DNA from: Clavibacter sp. B3I6
Lineage (GTDB): Bacteria > Actinomycetota > Actinomycetes > Actinomycetales > Microbacteriaceae
Direction: 5' to 3'
NCBI RefSeq assembly: GCF_030816895.1
Contig: NZ_JAUSYL010000001.1
Location: 2,852,001-2,916,000 of the forward strand
Length of the DNA: 64,000 nucleotides
The translations under genes were made by a program, and so were the position numbers. The notes below the pieces were generated by a model that was not told the origin of the DNA, did no database searches, and saw nothing but the letters and a program-made list of their open reading frames with translations. This document shows, piece by piece, positions 56,920 to 64,000 of the stretch. Numbering within the stretch: the stretch's first letter is position 1; each line of letters starts with the position of its first letter.

Positions 56920-59900
56920 GTGATCCTCCAGGGCTTGATCCCGGCGCTCTCGCGCGCCTCCACGTTCGACGACGCCCTCGCATCGGCCTCCCGCGACGCC
57001 GACTTCTCCCTCACCGAGGGGCTCCAGGGGCCGCTGCTCGCGGGGCTCCTCCGCCAGCGCATCCAGCGCGGCATCCCGGGGTGCCTGCTCGTCGTCACCG
57101 CCACCGGCCGCGAGTCCGAGGGCATGCGCCGCAGCCTCGACGCGGTGCTGCCCGACGCCGAGATCCTCGAGTTCCCGGCGTGGGAGACGCTGCCGCATGA
57201 GCGGCTGAGCCCGAGCGCGGAGATCGTCGGCAAGCGGATCCACGCCCTCCGCCGCATGGAGGCGTGGCACGCCGCGCTCGGCCAGGGCGCCCGCGAGGTG
57301 CCGGCCGCCGCGGTCCGCCCGCTCGTCATCGTCGCCTCCGTGCGCGCAGCGCTGCAGCCCGTCGCCGACAACCTCACCGAGCTCGCGCCCGTGCAGCTCG
57401 TCACCGGCAGCCGCGGCCACGACCTCTCCGAGCTCGCCGTGCGGCTCGTCGACCTCGCCTACTCGCGGGTCGACATGGTCACGCGCCGCGGCGAGTTCGC
57501 GGTGCGCGGCGGCATCCTCGACGTCTTCCCGCCCGTGTCCGACCACCCCGTCCGCGTCGAGTTCTTCGGCGACGAGGTCGACCAGATGCGGCCGTTCGCG
57601 GTCGCCGACCAGCGCTCCCTCGAGGAGACGGTCGAGTCCGTGGAGCTGCCGCCGAGCCGGGAGCTGCTGCTGAGCGCGCCCGTGCGGCAGCGCGCCCGCG
57701 AGATGCAGCACGAGTTCCCGAACCTGCAGCAGATGCTGGCGAAGATCGCCGAGGGCATCCCGGTGGAGGGCATGGAGTCGCTCGCGCCGGCGCTCGTCGA
57801 CCGGCTCGTCCCGGTCACGCACTACCTGCCGGTCGACGCCGCCATCGCGGTCGTGTCGCCGGAGCGCGTGTCCACCCGCGCGCAGAGCCTCGCCGACACC
57901 AACCGCGAGTTCCTCGACGCCGCGTGGAACGCCGCCACCGCGGGCGCGCAGGCGCCCATCGACCTCGCCTCCGGCGACTTCCTCTCCCTCGGCCGCCTGC
58001 GCGACGCCCGCGGCCCGCGCCGCTGGTGGACCCTGTCGGGCTTCCAGGCCACGGACGTGCTGCCGGAGGACCTGGGCATCGACGAGGTCATGACCGTGCG
58101 CATCCAGGCCGACCCCGTGCCGAGCTTCGCGGGCAACGCCGACGGGGCCATCGAGCACGTGCGCGAGCGCCTCGCGGCCGGCTGGAGCGTGGGCATCGTG
58201 GCCCAGGGATCCGGCCTCGTCGAGCGCGCCGACACCGTCCTGCGCGAGGCCGGCGTCCCCGCGCGCGTCGTCGAGGAGTTCCCCGCGGAGCCCGAGGCGG
58301 GCATCGCGTACCTCCTCCGCTCCGCCATCGACGCCGGCTTCGAGATGCCCGAGGTCAAGCTCGCGCTCCTCACCGAGAGCGAGTTCTACGGGCGCGCCGC
58401 CGGGTACGACAGCCGCCAGGTCAAGAAGCTCGCCACGCGGCGCAAGAACGTCGTCGACCCGCTGCAGCTGAAGCCCGGGGACCACGTCGTCCACACCACG
58501 CACGGTATCGGAAGGTTCGTCGAGCTCACGCAGCGCGAGGTGTCCTCCGGCGGCCGCAACGCGGTGAAGACGCGGCGCGAGTACCTCGTCATCGAGTACG
58601 CGCCCTCGAAGCGCGGCTACCCGGGCGACAAGCTCTTCGTGCCCACCGACCAGCTCGACCTCCTCAGCCGCTACGTCGGCGGCGAGGAGCCCGCCCTCAG
58701 CAAGATGGGCGGCAGCGACTGGGCCGCCGCGAAGGGCAAGGCGCGCCGGGCCGTCCGCGACATCGCGGTCGAGCTCGTCAAGCTGTACTCCGCGCGCATG
58801 GCGTCGCGCGGGCACGCCTTCCCGCCGGACACCCCGTGGCAGCGCGAGCTCGAGGAGGCGTTCCCCTTCATGGAGACGCCCGACCAGCTCACCGTCATCG
58901 ACGAGGTCAAGCGCGACATGGAGAGCCCCATCCCCATGGACCGCCTGGTCTCGGGCGACGTCGGGTTCGGCAAGACGGAGATCGCCGTCCGCGCCGCGTT
59001 CAAGGCGGTGCAGGACGGCAAGCAGGTCGTGATGCTCGTGCCCACGACGCTCCTCGTGAAGCAGCACTTCGAGACGTTCTCCGAGCGCTTCGCCGGGTTC
59101 CCCGTGCACCTGCGCCAGCTCAGCCGCTTCCAGTCGGAGAAGGAGTCGCGCGAGACCGTCAAGGGGCTGGAGGACGGATCCGTCGACGTCGTCATCGGCA
59201 CGCACCGCCTCCTCACGGGCAGCATCGCGTTCAAGGACGTGGGGCTCGTCATCATCGACGAGGAGCAGCGGTTCGGCGTGGAGCACAAGGACGCGCTGAA
59301 GAAGCTCAAGGCCAACGTCGACATCCTCGCGATGTCGGCCACGCCGATCCCGCGCACGCTGGAGATGGCGGTCACGGGCATCCGCGAGATGTCGACGCTC
59401 GCGACCCCGCCGGAGGACCGGCACCCGATCCTCACCTTCGTGGGCCCCAACAGCGAGAAGCAGATCGCGGCGGCCATCCGGCGCGAGCTGCTGCGCGAGG
59501 GGCAGGTCTTCTTCGTGCACAACCGCGTCTCGAGCATCAACCGCGTGGCCTCCGAGCTGGCGGAGCTCGTGCCCGAGGCGCGCGTCGCCGTCGCCCACGG
59601 CAAGATGAGCGAGTCGATGCTGGAGCAGGTCATCGTCGACTTCTGGGAGCGGAAGTTCGACGTGCTCGTGTCGACCACCATCATCGAGACCGGCCTCGAC
59701 ATCGCCAACGCCAATACGCTCATCATCGACCGGGCCGACAAGTACGGCCTCAGCCAGCTGCACCAGCTGCGCGGCCGCGTGGGCCGGGGCCGGGAGCGCG
59801 CGTACGCGTACTTCCTCTACGACGCCGACAAGCCGCTGTCCGAGACGGCGCACGACCGGCTGTCGACCATCGCGGCCAACAACGAGCTGGGCTCGGGCAT

Positions 59901-60552
59901 GCAGGTCGCGCTCAAGGACCTCGAGATCCGCGGCGCGGGCAACCTGCTGGGCGGCGAGCAGTCGGGCCACATCCAGGGCGTGGGCTTCGACCTCTACCTG
60001 CGGATGATCGGCGAGGCCGTCTCCACCTTCCGCGGCGACGTCGCCGAGGGCCAGACCGAGCTGCGGCTCGAGCTGCCGGTCGACGCGCACATCCCCGAGG
60101 AGTACGTCGACAGCGAGCGGCTGCGCCTCGAGGCGTACCAGAAGCTGTCCACGGCGGCCTCGCCCACGGCGACCGACGACCAGATCGACCGGGTCATCGA
60201 GGAGCTGTCGGACCGCTACGGCGAGCCGCCCGTGGAGGTCGACAACCTCGTGCGGGTGTCGCGCCTGCGCCGCGTCGCGCAGCGGGCCGGGCTCAGCGAG
60301 GTCGTCGCCATGGGGCCGAACCTGCGCATCGCGCCGGCCGACCTCGCCGACAGCAAGCAGGTGCGCCTGCAGCGCATGTACCCCGGCAGCCGCCTGTTCG
60401 CGCAGACCAACGCCGTGACCGTGCCGCTCCCCAAGCGCGACGGCGAGCCGCTGCCCGACGCCGAGCTCGTCGACTGGGTGCGGCAGCTGCTCGACGCCGT
60501 GTTCACGGTCGAGCCGGCGCCCGCCGCCAAGGAGTCCGCGCCGAAGGCGTGA
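56920..60552 (+). CDS. mfd: Transcription-repair coupling factor Mfd
   Basis: 1210-residue Mfd, of normal length. It removes RNA polymerase stalled at DNA lesions and recruits UvrA. Order: UvrB-homology module (FPAWETLPHERLSPSAEIVG, YSRVDMVTRRGEFAVRGGIL), RNA-polymerase-interacting domain near residue 525 (LKPGDHVVHTTHGIGRFVEL), RecG-like translocase with Walker A VSGDVGFGKTEIAVRAAFKA, VMLVPTTLLVKQHFETFSER, DEEQ box VIIDEEQRFGVEHKDALKKL, SATPIPRTLEMAVTGIREMS, VSTTIIETGLDIANANTLII and HQLRGRVGRGRERAYAYFLY. The C-terminal autoinhibitory domain follows (ELRLELPVDAHIPEEYVDSE). Probably leaderless. Confidence 0.97.
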   Translation: MILQGLIPALSRASTFDDALASASRDADFSLTEGLQGPLLAGLLRQRIQRGIPGCLLVVTATGRESEGMRRSLDAVLPDAEILEFPAWETLPHERLSPSAEIVGKRIHALRRMEAWHAALGQGAREVPAAAVRPLVIVASVRAALQPVADNLTELAPVQLVTGSRGHDLSELAVRLVDLAYSRVDMVTRRGEFAVRGGILDVFPPVSDHPVRVEFFGDEVDQMRPFAVADQRSLEETVESVELPPSRELLLSAPVRQRAREMQHEFPNLQQMLAKIAEGIPVEGMESLAPALVDRLVPVTHYLPVDAAIAVVSPERVSTRAQSLADTNREFLDAAWNAATAGAQAPIDLASGDFLSLGRLRDARGPRRWWTLSGFQATDVLPEDLGIDEVMTVRIQADPVPSFAGNADGAIEHVRERLAAGWSVGIVAQGSGLVERADTVLREAGVPARVVEEFPAEPEAGIAYLLRSAIDAGFEMPEVKLALLTESEFYGRAAGYDSRQVKKLATRRKNVVDPLQLKPGDHVVHTTHGIGRFVELTQREVSSGGRNAVKTRREYLVIEYAPSKRGYPGDKLFVPTDQLDLLSRYVGGEEPALSKMGGSDWAAAKGKARRAVRDIAVELVKLYSARMASRGHAFPPDTPWQRELEEAFPFMETPDQLTVIDEVKRDMESPIPMDRLVSGDVGFGKTEIAVRAAFKAVQDGKQVVMLVPTTLLVKQHFETFSERFAGFPVHLRQLSRFQSEKESRETVKGLEDGSVDVVIGTHRLLTGSIAFKDVGLVIIDEEQRFGVEHKDALKKLKANVDILAMSATPIPRTLEMAVTGIREMSTLATPPEDRHPILTFVGPNSEKQIAAAIRRELLREGQVFFVHNRVSSINRVASELAELVPEARVAVAHGKMSESMLEQVIVDFWERKFDVLVSTTIIETGLDIANANTLIIDRADKYGLSQLHQLRGRVGRGRERAYAYFLYDADKPLSETAHDRLSTIAANNELGSGMQVALKDLEIRGAGNLLGGEQSGHIQGVGFDLYLRMIGEAVSTFRGDVAEGQTELRLELPVDAHIPEEYVDSERLRLEAYQKLSTAASPTATDDQIDRVIEELSDRYGEPPVEVDNLVRVSRLRRVAQRAGLSEVVAMGPNLRIAPADLADSKQVRLQRMYPGSRLFAQTNAVTVPLPKRDGEPLPDAELVDWVRQLLDAVFTVEPAPAAKESAPKA

Positions 60553-60574
60553 GCAGCGGCCGTCCGGTCGGCGC

Positions 60575-61807
60575 CTAGGCGCGAGCCGGACCGCCGTCGA
60601 CGTGCGCCGGGAAGTCGTCGCGCGTGGCGTCGTCGTCCCCGTCCGCGGAGGCGCCGTCGCGGCGGGCGCGGCGGCTGCGGATCGACAGCGTGACGGCGGC
60701 CGCGACGATCGAGACGCCCGAGCCGAGCAGCACCGCGAGGGTGCCCTCGTCGCGCACCTCGTCGAGGCCCGCGAACGCGAGCTCGCTCATGAGCAGCGAC
60801 ACGGTGAAGCCGATGCCGCCGAGGAGCGACACCGTCACGAGGTCGGGTACGGCGAGGCCGCCGGCGGATCCCCGACGGCGGGCGACCCAGGCGCCGAGCA
60901 GCCCGCCCGCGGTGATGCCGACGAGCTTCCCGAGCGGCAGCGCGAGCGCGATGCCCCAGAATGCGGGCGCGAGCTCCGCGAGGCCGACCGCGGGGATCGC
61001 GACGAGCGCGGCGGAGAACGCGAACAGCGGGAGCACGATCCCGTTCGAGAGGGGCTCGAGCGCGTGCGCCGCGCGGAGGCCCGAGAGGCGGGGGAGCGCG
61101 AAGCCGAGCGCGACGCCGGCGATGGTCGCGTGGATCCCCGAGGAGAGCGTCGCCCACCAGGTCACCAGGGCGATGAGGACGAGCAGGGCGACGACCGCGA
61201 CGCGCACCGCGCCCGTCCGCCCGACGCCGAGGCGGCCCACGACGGCGAACAGCACGACACCGACGACGGCGACGACGAGCGGCACGATCGCGAGGTCCTC
61301 GGTGAAGAAGACCGCGATGATCCCGATGGCGATGAGGTCGTCGAGCACCGCGAGCGCCAGGAGGAACACGCGCACGGCCGCGGGGAGGCCCCGGCCGAAC
61401 ACCGCGAGCACCCCGAGCGCGAAGGCGATGTCGGTGGCCGTCGGCACGGGCCAGCCGCGCTCGAAGCCGCTGCCGGCGGTGATCGCGAGGTAGACGCCCG
61501 CGGGCACGATCACGCCGCCGACCGCCGCGATCGCGGGGACGAGCGCCGCCGAGACGCTGTTCAGCCCGCCGGCGAGGAACTCGTGCTTCAGCTCCACGGC
61601 GACGATGAAGAAGAAGACGACGAGCAGGCCGTCGCTCACCCAGTGGCGGAGCGACAGGTCCACGCCGATCGCGGGGAGCGCGAGGTGGCCGTCGGCCCAG
61701 GCGATGAGGCCGGGTCCCGCGGGCGTGTTCGCGACGACGAGGCCGACGAGGGCGGCGAGGAGGAGGAGTCCGGCGGCGATGCGCTCGGAGCGGATGAGGG
61801 CGGTCAT
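60575..61807 (-). CDS. nhaA: Na+/H+ antiporter NhaA
   Basis: 410-residue NhaA-type antiporter with about twelve helices. FFFIVAVELKHEFLAGGLNS, GWPVPTATDIAFALGVLAVF and FLLALAVLDDLIAIGIIAVF carry the ion-binding Asp pair (LDD) and the TATDIAFALG motif, then TLSSGIHATIAGVALGFALP and LLGGIGFTVSLLMSELAFAG. The C-terminal 35 residues are a charged tail. The protein extrudes sodium in exchange for protons and helps hold internal pH. ATG 61807 has GGAAGG upstream. It is convergent with mfd and divergent from mazG. Confidence 0.95.
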   Translation of the reverse strand: MTALIRSERIAAGLLLLAALVGLVVANTPAGPGLIAWADGHLALPAIGVDLSLRHWVSDGLLVVFFFIVAVELKHEFLAGGLNSVSAALVPAIAAVGGVIVPAGVYLAITAGSGFERGWPVPTATDIAFALGVLAVFGRGLPAAVRVFLLALAVLDDLIAIGIIAVFFTEDLAIVPLVVAVVGVVLFAVVGRLGVGRTGAVRVAVVALLVLIALVTWWATLSSGIHATIAGVALGFALPRLSGLRAAHALEPLSNGIVLPLFAFSAALVAIPAVGLAELAPAFWGIALALPLGKLVGITAGGLLGAWVARRRGSAGGLAVPDLVTVSLLGGIGFTVSLLMSELAFAGLDEVRDEGTLAVLLGSGVSIVAAAVTLSIRSRRARRDGASADGDDDATRDDFPAHVDGGPARA

Positions 61808-61901
61808 GTGCGCCTTCCGGGGTCGGGGGAGGGGGAGACGGTCACCCGCCGCCGACCAGACTTCCCGGCACACCGCTGCCGATCCTACCGGGGCCCGGTG
61901 G

Positions 61902-61907
61902 GAGGAT
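61902..61907 (+). promoter_or_regulatory. -10 or ribosome-binding site of mazG (ambiguous)
   Basis: GAGGAT ends seven bases before ATG 61914. It could be either a leaderless -10 element or a Shine-Dalgarno (GGAGGA). Confidence 0.3.
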
Positions 61908-61913
61908 GACGGC

Positions 61914-62708
61914 ATGAGCGAGCCCGCGGCGCCGTCCGCATCCGCATCCGGATCTCACGCCGCCGACGACACCGCAGCAGCTGACGACGCCGCGGCCGTC
62001 GCGGAGCTGGCGGCGTCGATGGGCGTCCTCCGCGCCCCCGACGGCTGCGTCTGGAACCGGGGCATGACGCACCGCTCGCTCGTCCCGTACCTCCTCGAGG
62101 AGAGCCACGAGCTCGTCGAGGCCATCGAGACGGACGACGTGCCGGGCATGCGCGAGGAGCTCGCGGACGTGCTCCTGCAGGTCGTCTTCCACGCCGACAT
62201 CGCGCGCACGGAGGGCGAGGGCTTCGGCCTCGCCGACGTCGCGCGCACCGCGACGGAGAAGATGGTGCGCCGCCACCCGCACGTGTTCGGCGACGAGCGC
62301 GCGGACACCGTCGAGGACGTGCTGCGCGTCTGGGGCGCGGCGAAGGACCGCGAGAAGGCCGCGCGCACGAGCGTCCTCGACGGGATCCCGACGGGCCTGC
62401 CGTCGCTCGCCCTCGCCGACAAGCTGCTGGGGCGGGCCGAGCGCATCGGCCTGCTCGACGGCGACGCCCCGCCCGCGATCCCGGTGGAGGACGAGGACGA
62501 CCTCGGCCGCCTGCTGCTCGCGGTCGTCGTCTCCGCGCGATCCCGGGGCCTCGACGCCGAGCGCGCGCTGCGCACGACGCTCCGGTCGCTGTCGGAGGAG
62601 ATCCGCGCGTCGGAGCCCGTGCGCGACGGGGCGGGCGGCGCGGTGGAGCCCGCGGCGGACGACGCCGGAGCGGCCGGCGGATCGCCCAGCGCGGGCCGGA
62701 GCGCCTGA
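61914..62708 (+). CDS. mazG: MazG-family nucleotide pyrophosphohydrolase
   Basis: 264-residue MazG-type house-cleaning hydrolase of nucleoside triphosphates. A 30-residue Ala-rich leader precedes the domain. THRSLVPYLLEESHELVEAI with MREELADVLLQVVFHADIAR provides the EExxE ... ExxD metal site, then KMVRRHPHVFGDERADTVED and VLRVWGAAKDREKAARTSVL, a typical MazG C-terminal segment. The usual CPWDREQTH reads CVWNRGMTH, so the Pro and Asp of that loop are replaced. The C-terminus beyond about residue 230 is low complexity. A single-domain length is common in actinobacteria. The metal site is intact, so activity is likely, though specificity may differ. Confidence 0.92.
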   Translation: MSEPAAPSASASGSHAADDTAAADDAAAVAELAASMGVLRAPDGCVWNRGMTHRSLVPYLLEESHELVEAIETDDVPGMREELADVLLQVVFHADIARTEGEGFGLADVARTATEKMVRRHPHVFGDERADTVEDVLRVWGAAKDREKAARTSVLDGIPTGLPSLALADKLLGRAERIGLLDGDAPPAIPVEDEDDLGRLLLAVVVSARSRGLDAERALRTTLRSLSEEIRASEPVRDGAGGAVEPAADDAGAAGGSPSAGRSA

Positions 62709-62851
62709 GGCGTCGTCCGGCCCGCGGGGGCGTCACCCGGGATTTACCCGATCCCGGGCCGCCTCGTCCGACGCCTCCACCCGAAGGAGACGGCGGACAG
62801 ACTCGGGCACCCACACCGTACGGGGCTTCGCCCCCTGTCCATCACGCTTGT

Positions 62852-62857
62852 TATGGT
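62852..62857 (+). promoter_or_regulatory. Probable -10 of a leaderless promoter (TetR gene)
   Basis: TATGGT ends seven bases before GTG 62864. Confidence 0.5.
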
Positions 62858-62863
62858 GAGGCC

Positions 62864-63520
62864 GTGGCAGCTCCCGATCCGCACCGTCGCGACGATCTGC
62901 TGGCCCACATCCTCGACCACCTCCGCACGCACCCGCTCCAGTCGGTGACCTTCCGCGGCCTCGCCGACGCGCTGGGGGAGAGCACCTTCGTGCTCGTTTA
63001 CCACTTCGGGTCCAAGGAGAGGCTGCTCGAGGCCGCCATGGACGCCATCGACCAGCGCCAGGCGGAGATGGTCGAGGGCGACCCCCGCGCGATCCGGTCC
63101 GACCAGCTGCGCGAGTGGGCGACCCGGGCCTGGAGCTGGCGCCTCACCGACGTGAACCGCGACTTCCAGCGCCTCGAGTTCGAGGCCGCGCTCCTCCGCA
63201 GCCGCGACGGCGTCGTGCGTCCGCACGCCATCGCGAGCGTCACCGCGTGGCGGCGCTTCGGGCTCGAGTGGATGCTCGCGCACGGCGTGCCCGAGGACGT
63301 CGCGGTCGACACGGCCGACCTCCTCCAGGCCGGGTCCTACGGCCTCCAGTTCGACTTCGTGATCTCGGGCGACCGCGACCGGGCGATGCGCGGCTTCGAG
63401 GCGCTCATCGACGCCTTCACTCCGCGCATCGAGCCGTGGCTCGACCTCGCGGCGGCGGAGGCGGCGGCCGCGGCGGCCGCTGCGGCCTCCGGGGCGCCCG
63501 AGGGGCCGCCCGCCGCCTGA
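62864..63520 (+). CDS. TetR-family transcriptional regulator
   Basis: 218-residue TetR-like regulator. HTH: DDLLAHILDHLRTHPLQSVT, FRGLADALGESTFVLVYHFG and SKERLLEAAMDAIDQRQAEM, where VLVYHFGSKERLL is the helix 3-4 signature with Tyr-His-Phe. The ligand-binding helices follow (TRAWSWRLTDVNRDFQRLEF, SVTAWRRFGLEWMLAHGVPE). The C-terminus is an Ala-rich tract (AAAEAAAAAAAAASGAPEGP). The GTG start is probably leaderless. The target is not evident: neighbours are mazG upstream and hisS downstream, both co-oriented. Confidence 0.9.
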   Translation: MAAPDPHRRDDLLAHILDHLRTHPLQSVTFRGLADALGESTFVLVYHFGSKERLLEAAMDAIDQRQAEMVEGDPRAIRSDQLREWATRAWSWRLTDVNRDFQRLEFEAALLRSRDGVVRPHAIASVTAWRRFGLEWMLAHGVPEDVAVDTADLLQAGSYGLQFDFVISGDRDRAMRGFEALIDAFTPRIEPWLDLAAAEAAAAAAAAASGAPEGPPAA

Positions 63521-63526
63521 CAGAAT
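63521..63526 (+). promoter_or_regulatory. Probable -10 of a leaderless promoter (hisS)
   Basis: CAGAAT ends seven bases before ATG 63533, and only 13 bases separate the TetR stop from the hisS start. Confidence 0.45.
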
Positions 63527-63532
63527 CGGGGG

Positions 63533-64000
63533 ATGCCCCAGCAGATCACGCCGCCCCGCGGCATGCGCGACTTCCTGCCCGCCGAGAAGGCCCGCCGCGA
63601 GCAGGCGCTCGCGATCATCCGCCGCACCTACCGCGCGCACGGCTTCGACGAGATCGAGACGCCCGTGGTCGAGGAGTCCGGCAGGCTGCACGCGGGCCTC
63701 GGCGGCGACAACGAGAAGCTCGGCTACTCCGTGCTGAAGCGCGGCCTGTCGGGCGACGACCTGCACGCGGCCGCCGACTCCGGGGACGTCCTCGCGCTCT
63801 CCGACCTCGGCCTCCGCTTCGACCTCACGGTGCCGCTAGCGCGCTTCTACGCCTCGCACCGCGCCGAGCTGCCGGGCGTCTTCCGCTCCATCCAGGCCGC
63901 CCCGGTCTGGCGTGCCGAGCGCCCGCAGAAGGGCCGGTACCGCCAGTTCATGCAGTGCGACATCGACGTCATCGGCGAGGCCGGCCAGCTGGCCGAGGTC
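63533..64000 (+). CDS. hisS: Histidyl-tRNA synthetase, 5' part (cut by window end)
   Basis: 156 residues of the N-terminal part of histidyl-tRNA synthetase, open at the right edge. Class II core motifs are visible: ITPPRGMRDFLPAEKARREQ (motif 1 region), TYRAHGFDEIETPVVEESGR, SDLGLRFDLTVPLARFYASH, and motif 2 with APVWRAERPQKGRYRQFMQC DIDVIGE (the RAERPQKGRYREF-type loop binds ATP and histidine). The enzyme charges tRNA-His. The start ATG has a -10-like hexamer seven bases upstream. The remainder lies outside the window. Confidence 0.96.
   Translation, partial: MPQQITPPRGMRDFLPAEKARREQALAIIRRTYRAHGFDEIETPVVEESGRLHAGLGGDNEKLGYSVLKRGLSGDDLHAAADSGDVLALSDLGLRFDLTVPLARFYASHRAELPGVFRSIQAAPVWRAERPQKGRYRQFMQCDIDVIGEAGQLAEV

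Noticed and set aside
56803..60090. 1095-codon minus-strand frame antisense to mfd
   Set aside because: It mirrors the mfd codons (Arg/Glu/Asp-rich, no domain), while mfd has full family motifs on the other strand.

Overview
The window is high-GC actinobacterial DNA of the family Microbacteriaceae, most likely Clavibacter or a close relative. I infer this from the G/C-ending codon use, the frequent GTG starts, the many GTGA/ATGA stop-start overlaps inside operons, and the gene set. I could not run a database search, so all names rest on motifs and family recognition. Most of the window is ordinary chromosome. There is no rRNA, prophage, insertion sequence or CRISPR array.

Layout. 0.05-3.8 kb: response regulator, sensor kinase and membrane-anchored molybdopterin oxidoreductase in one overlapping operon. 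3.9-5.9 kb: a small acidic protein, a frameshifted PadR regulator with an operator-like region, and a lipoprotein. 6.3-9.9 kb: a YraQ-type permease, its TIGR03943 partner and a membrane-anchored propeller-like protein. 10-12.1 kb: two tandem paralogues of unknown function. 12.2-16.4 kb: a complete iron-siderophore ABC importer (ATPase, two permeases, lipoprotein) behind a DtxR/IdeR-type box. 16.5-24.4 kb: A/B-barrel protein, SDR dehydrogenase, MmpS-like lipoprotein, sugar-nucleotide epimerase coupled to MTA phosphorylase, a flavoprotein with an ACR3-like transporter, and a PEP-mutase/isocitrate-lyase-like enzyme. 24.7-27.9 kb: degenerate SGNH protein, His-rich membrane protein, DUF305 lipoprotein and M23 endopeptidase. 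28-30.8 kb: moeA-moaC-mogA-moaE, molybdenum cofactor genes that could serve the oxidoreductase at the left end. 30.8-34.1 kb: GT2 glycosyltransferase, DUF2304, GtrA and DUF2142 proteins (cell-surface glycans). 34.3-43.6 kb: MFS exporter, ABC-F ATPase, the methionine importer metQ-metN-metI, and the divergent lysG/lysE pair with a DksA/TraR-type zinc finger protein. 43.7-48.5 kb: a MarR gene, then a MerR regulator, MFS exporter, NADP-binding reductase and flavin monooxygenase. The last four are tied together by three copies of one 24-bp dyad. 48.6-64 kb: conserved housekeeping genes (tRNA-Gln, glmU, prs, gnd, a gluconokinase/oxidoreductase fusion, rplY/ctc, pth, mfd, nhaA, mazG, a TetR gene and the start of hisS).

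Two regulatory themes stand out. First, at least a dozen genes have a -10-like hexamer (NANNNT) ending exactly seven bases before the start codon, which is the geometry of leaderless mRNAs. Second, shared operator-like sequences group distant or divergent genes. The MerR dyads at 44274, 46666 and 47139 define a compact oxidation/export regulon, which is the best candidate here for an undescribed system. Similar 15-bp Fur/Zur-like boxes at 9942 and 21037 link the YraQ-permease operon with the flavoprotein/ACR3 operon.
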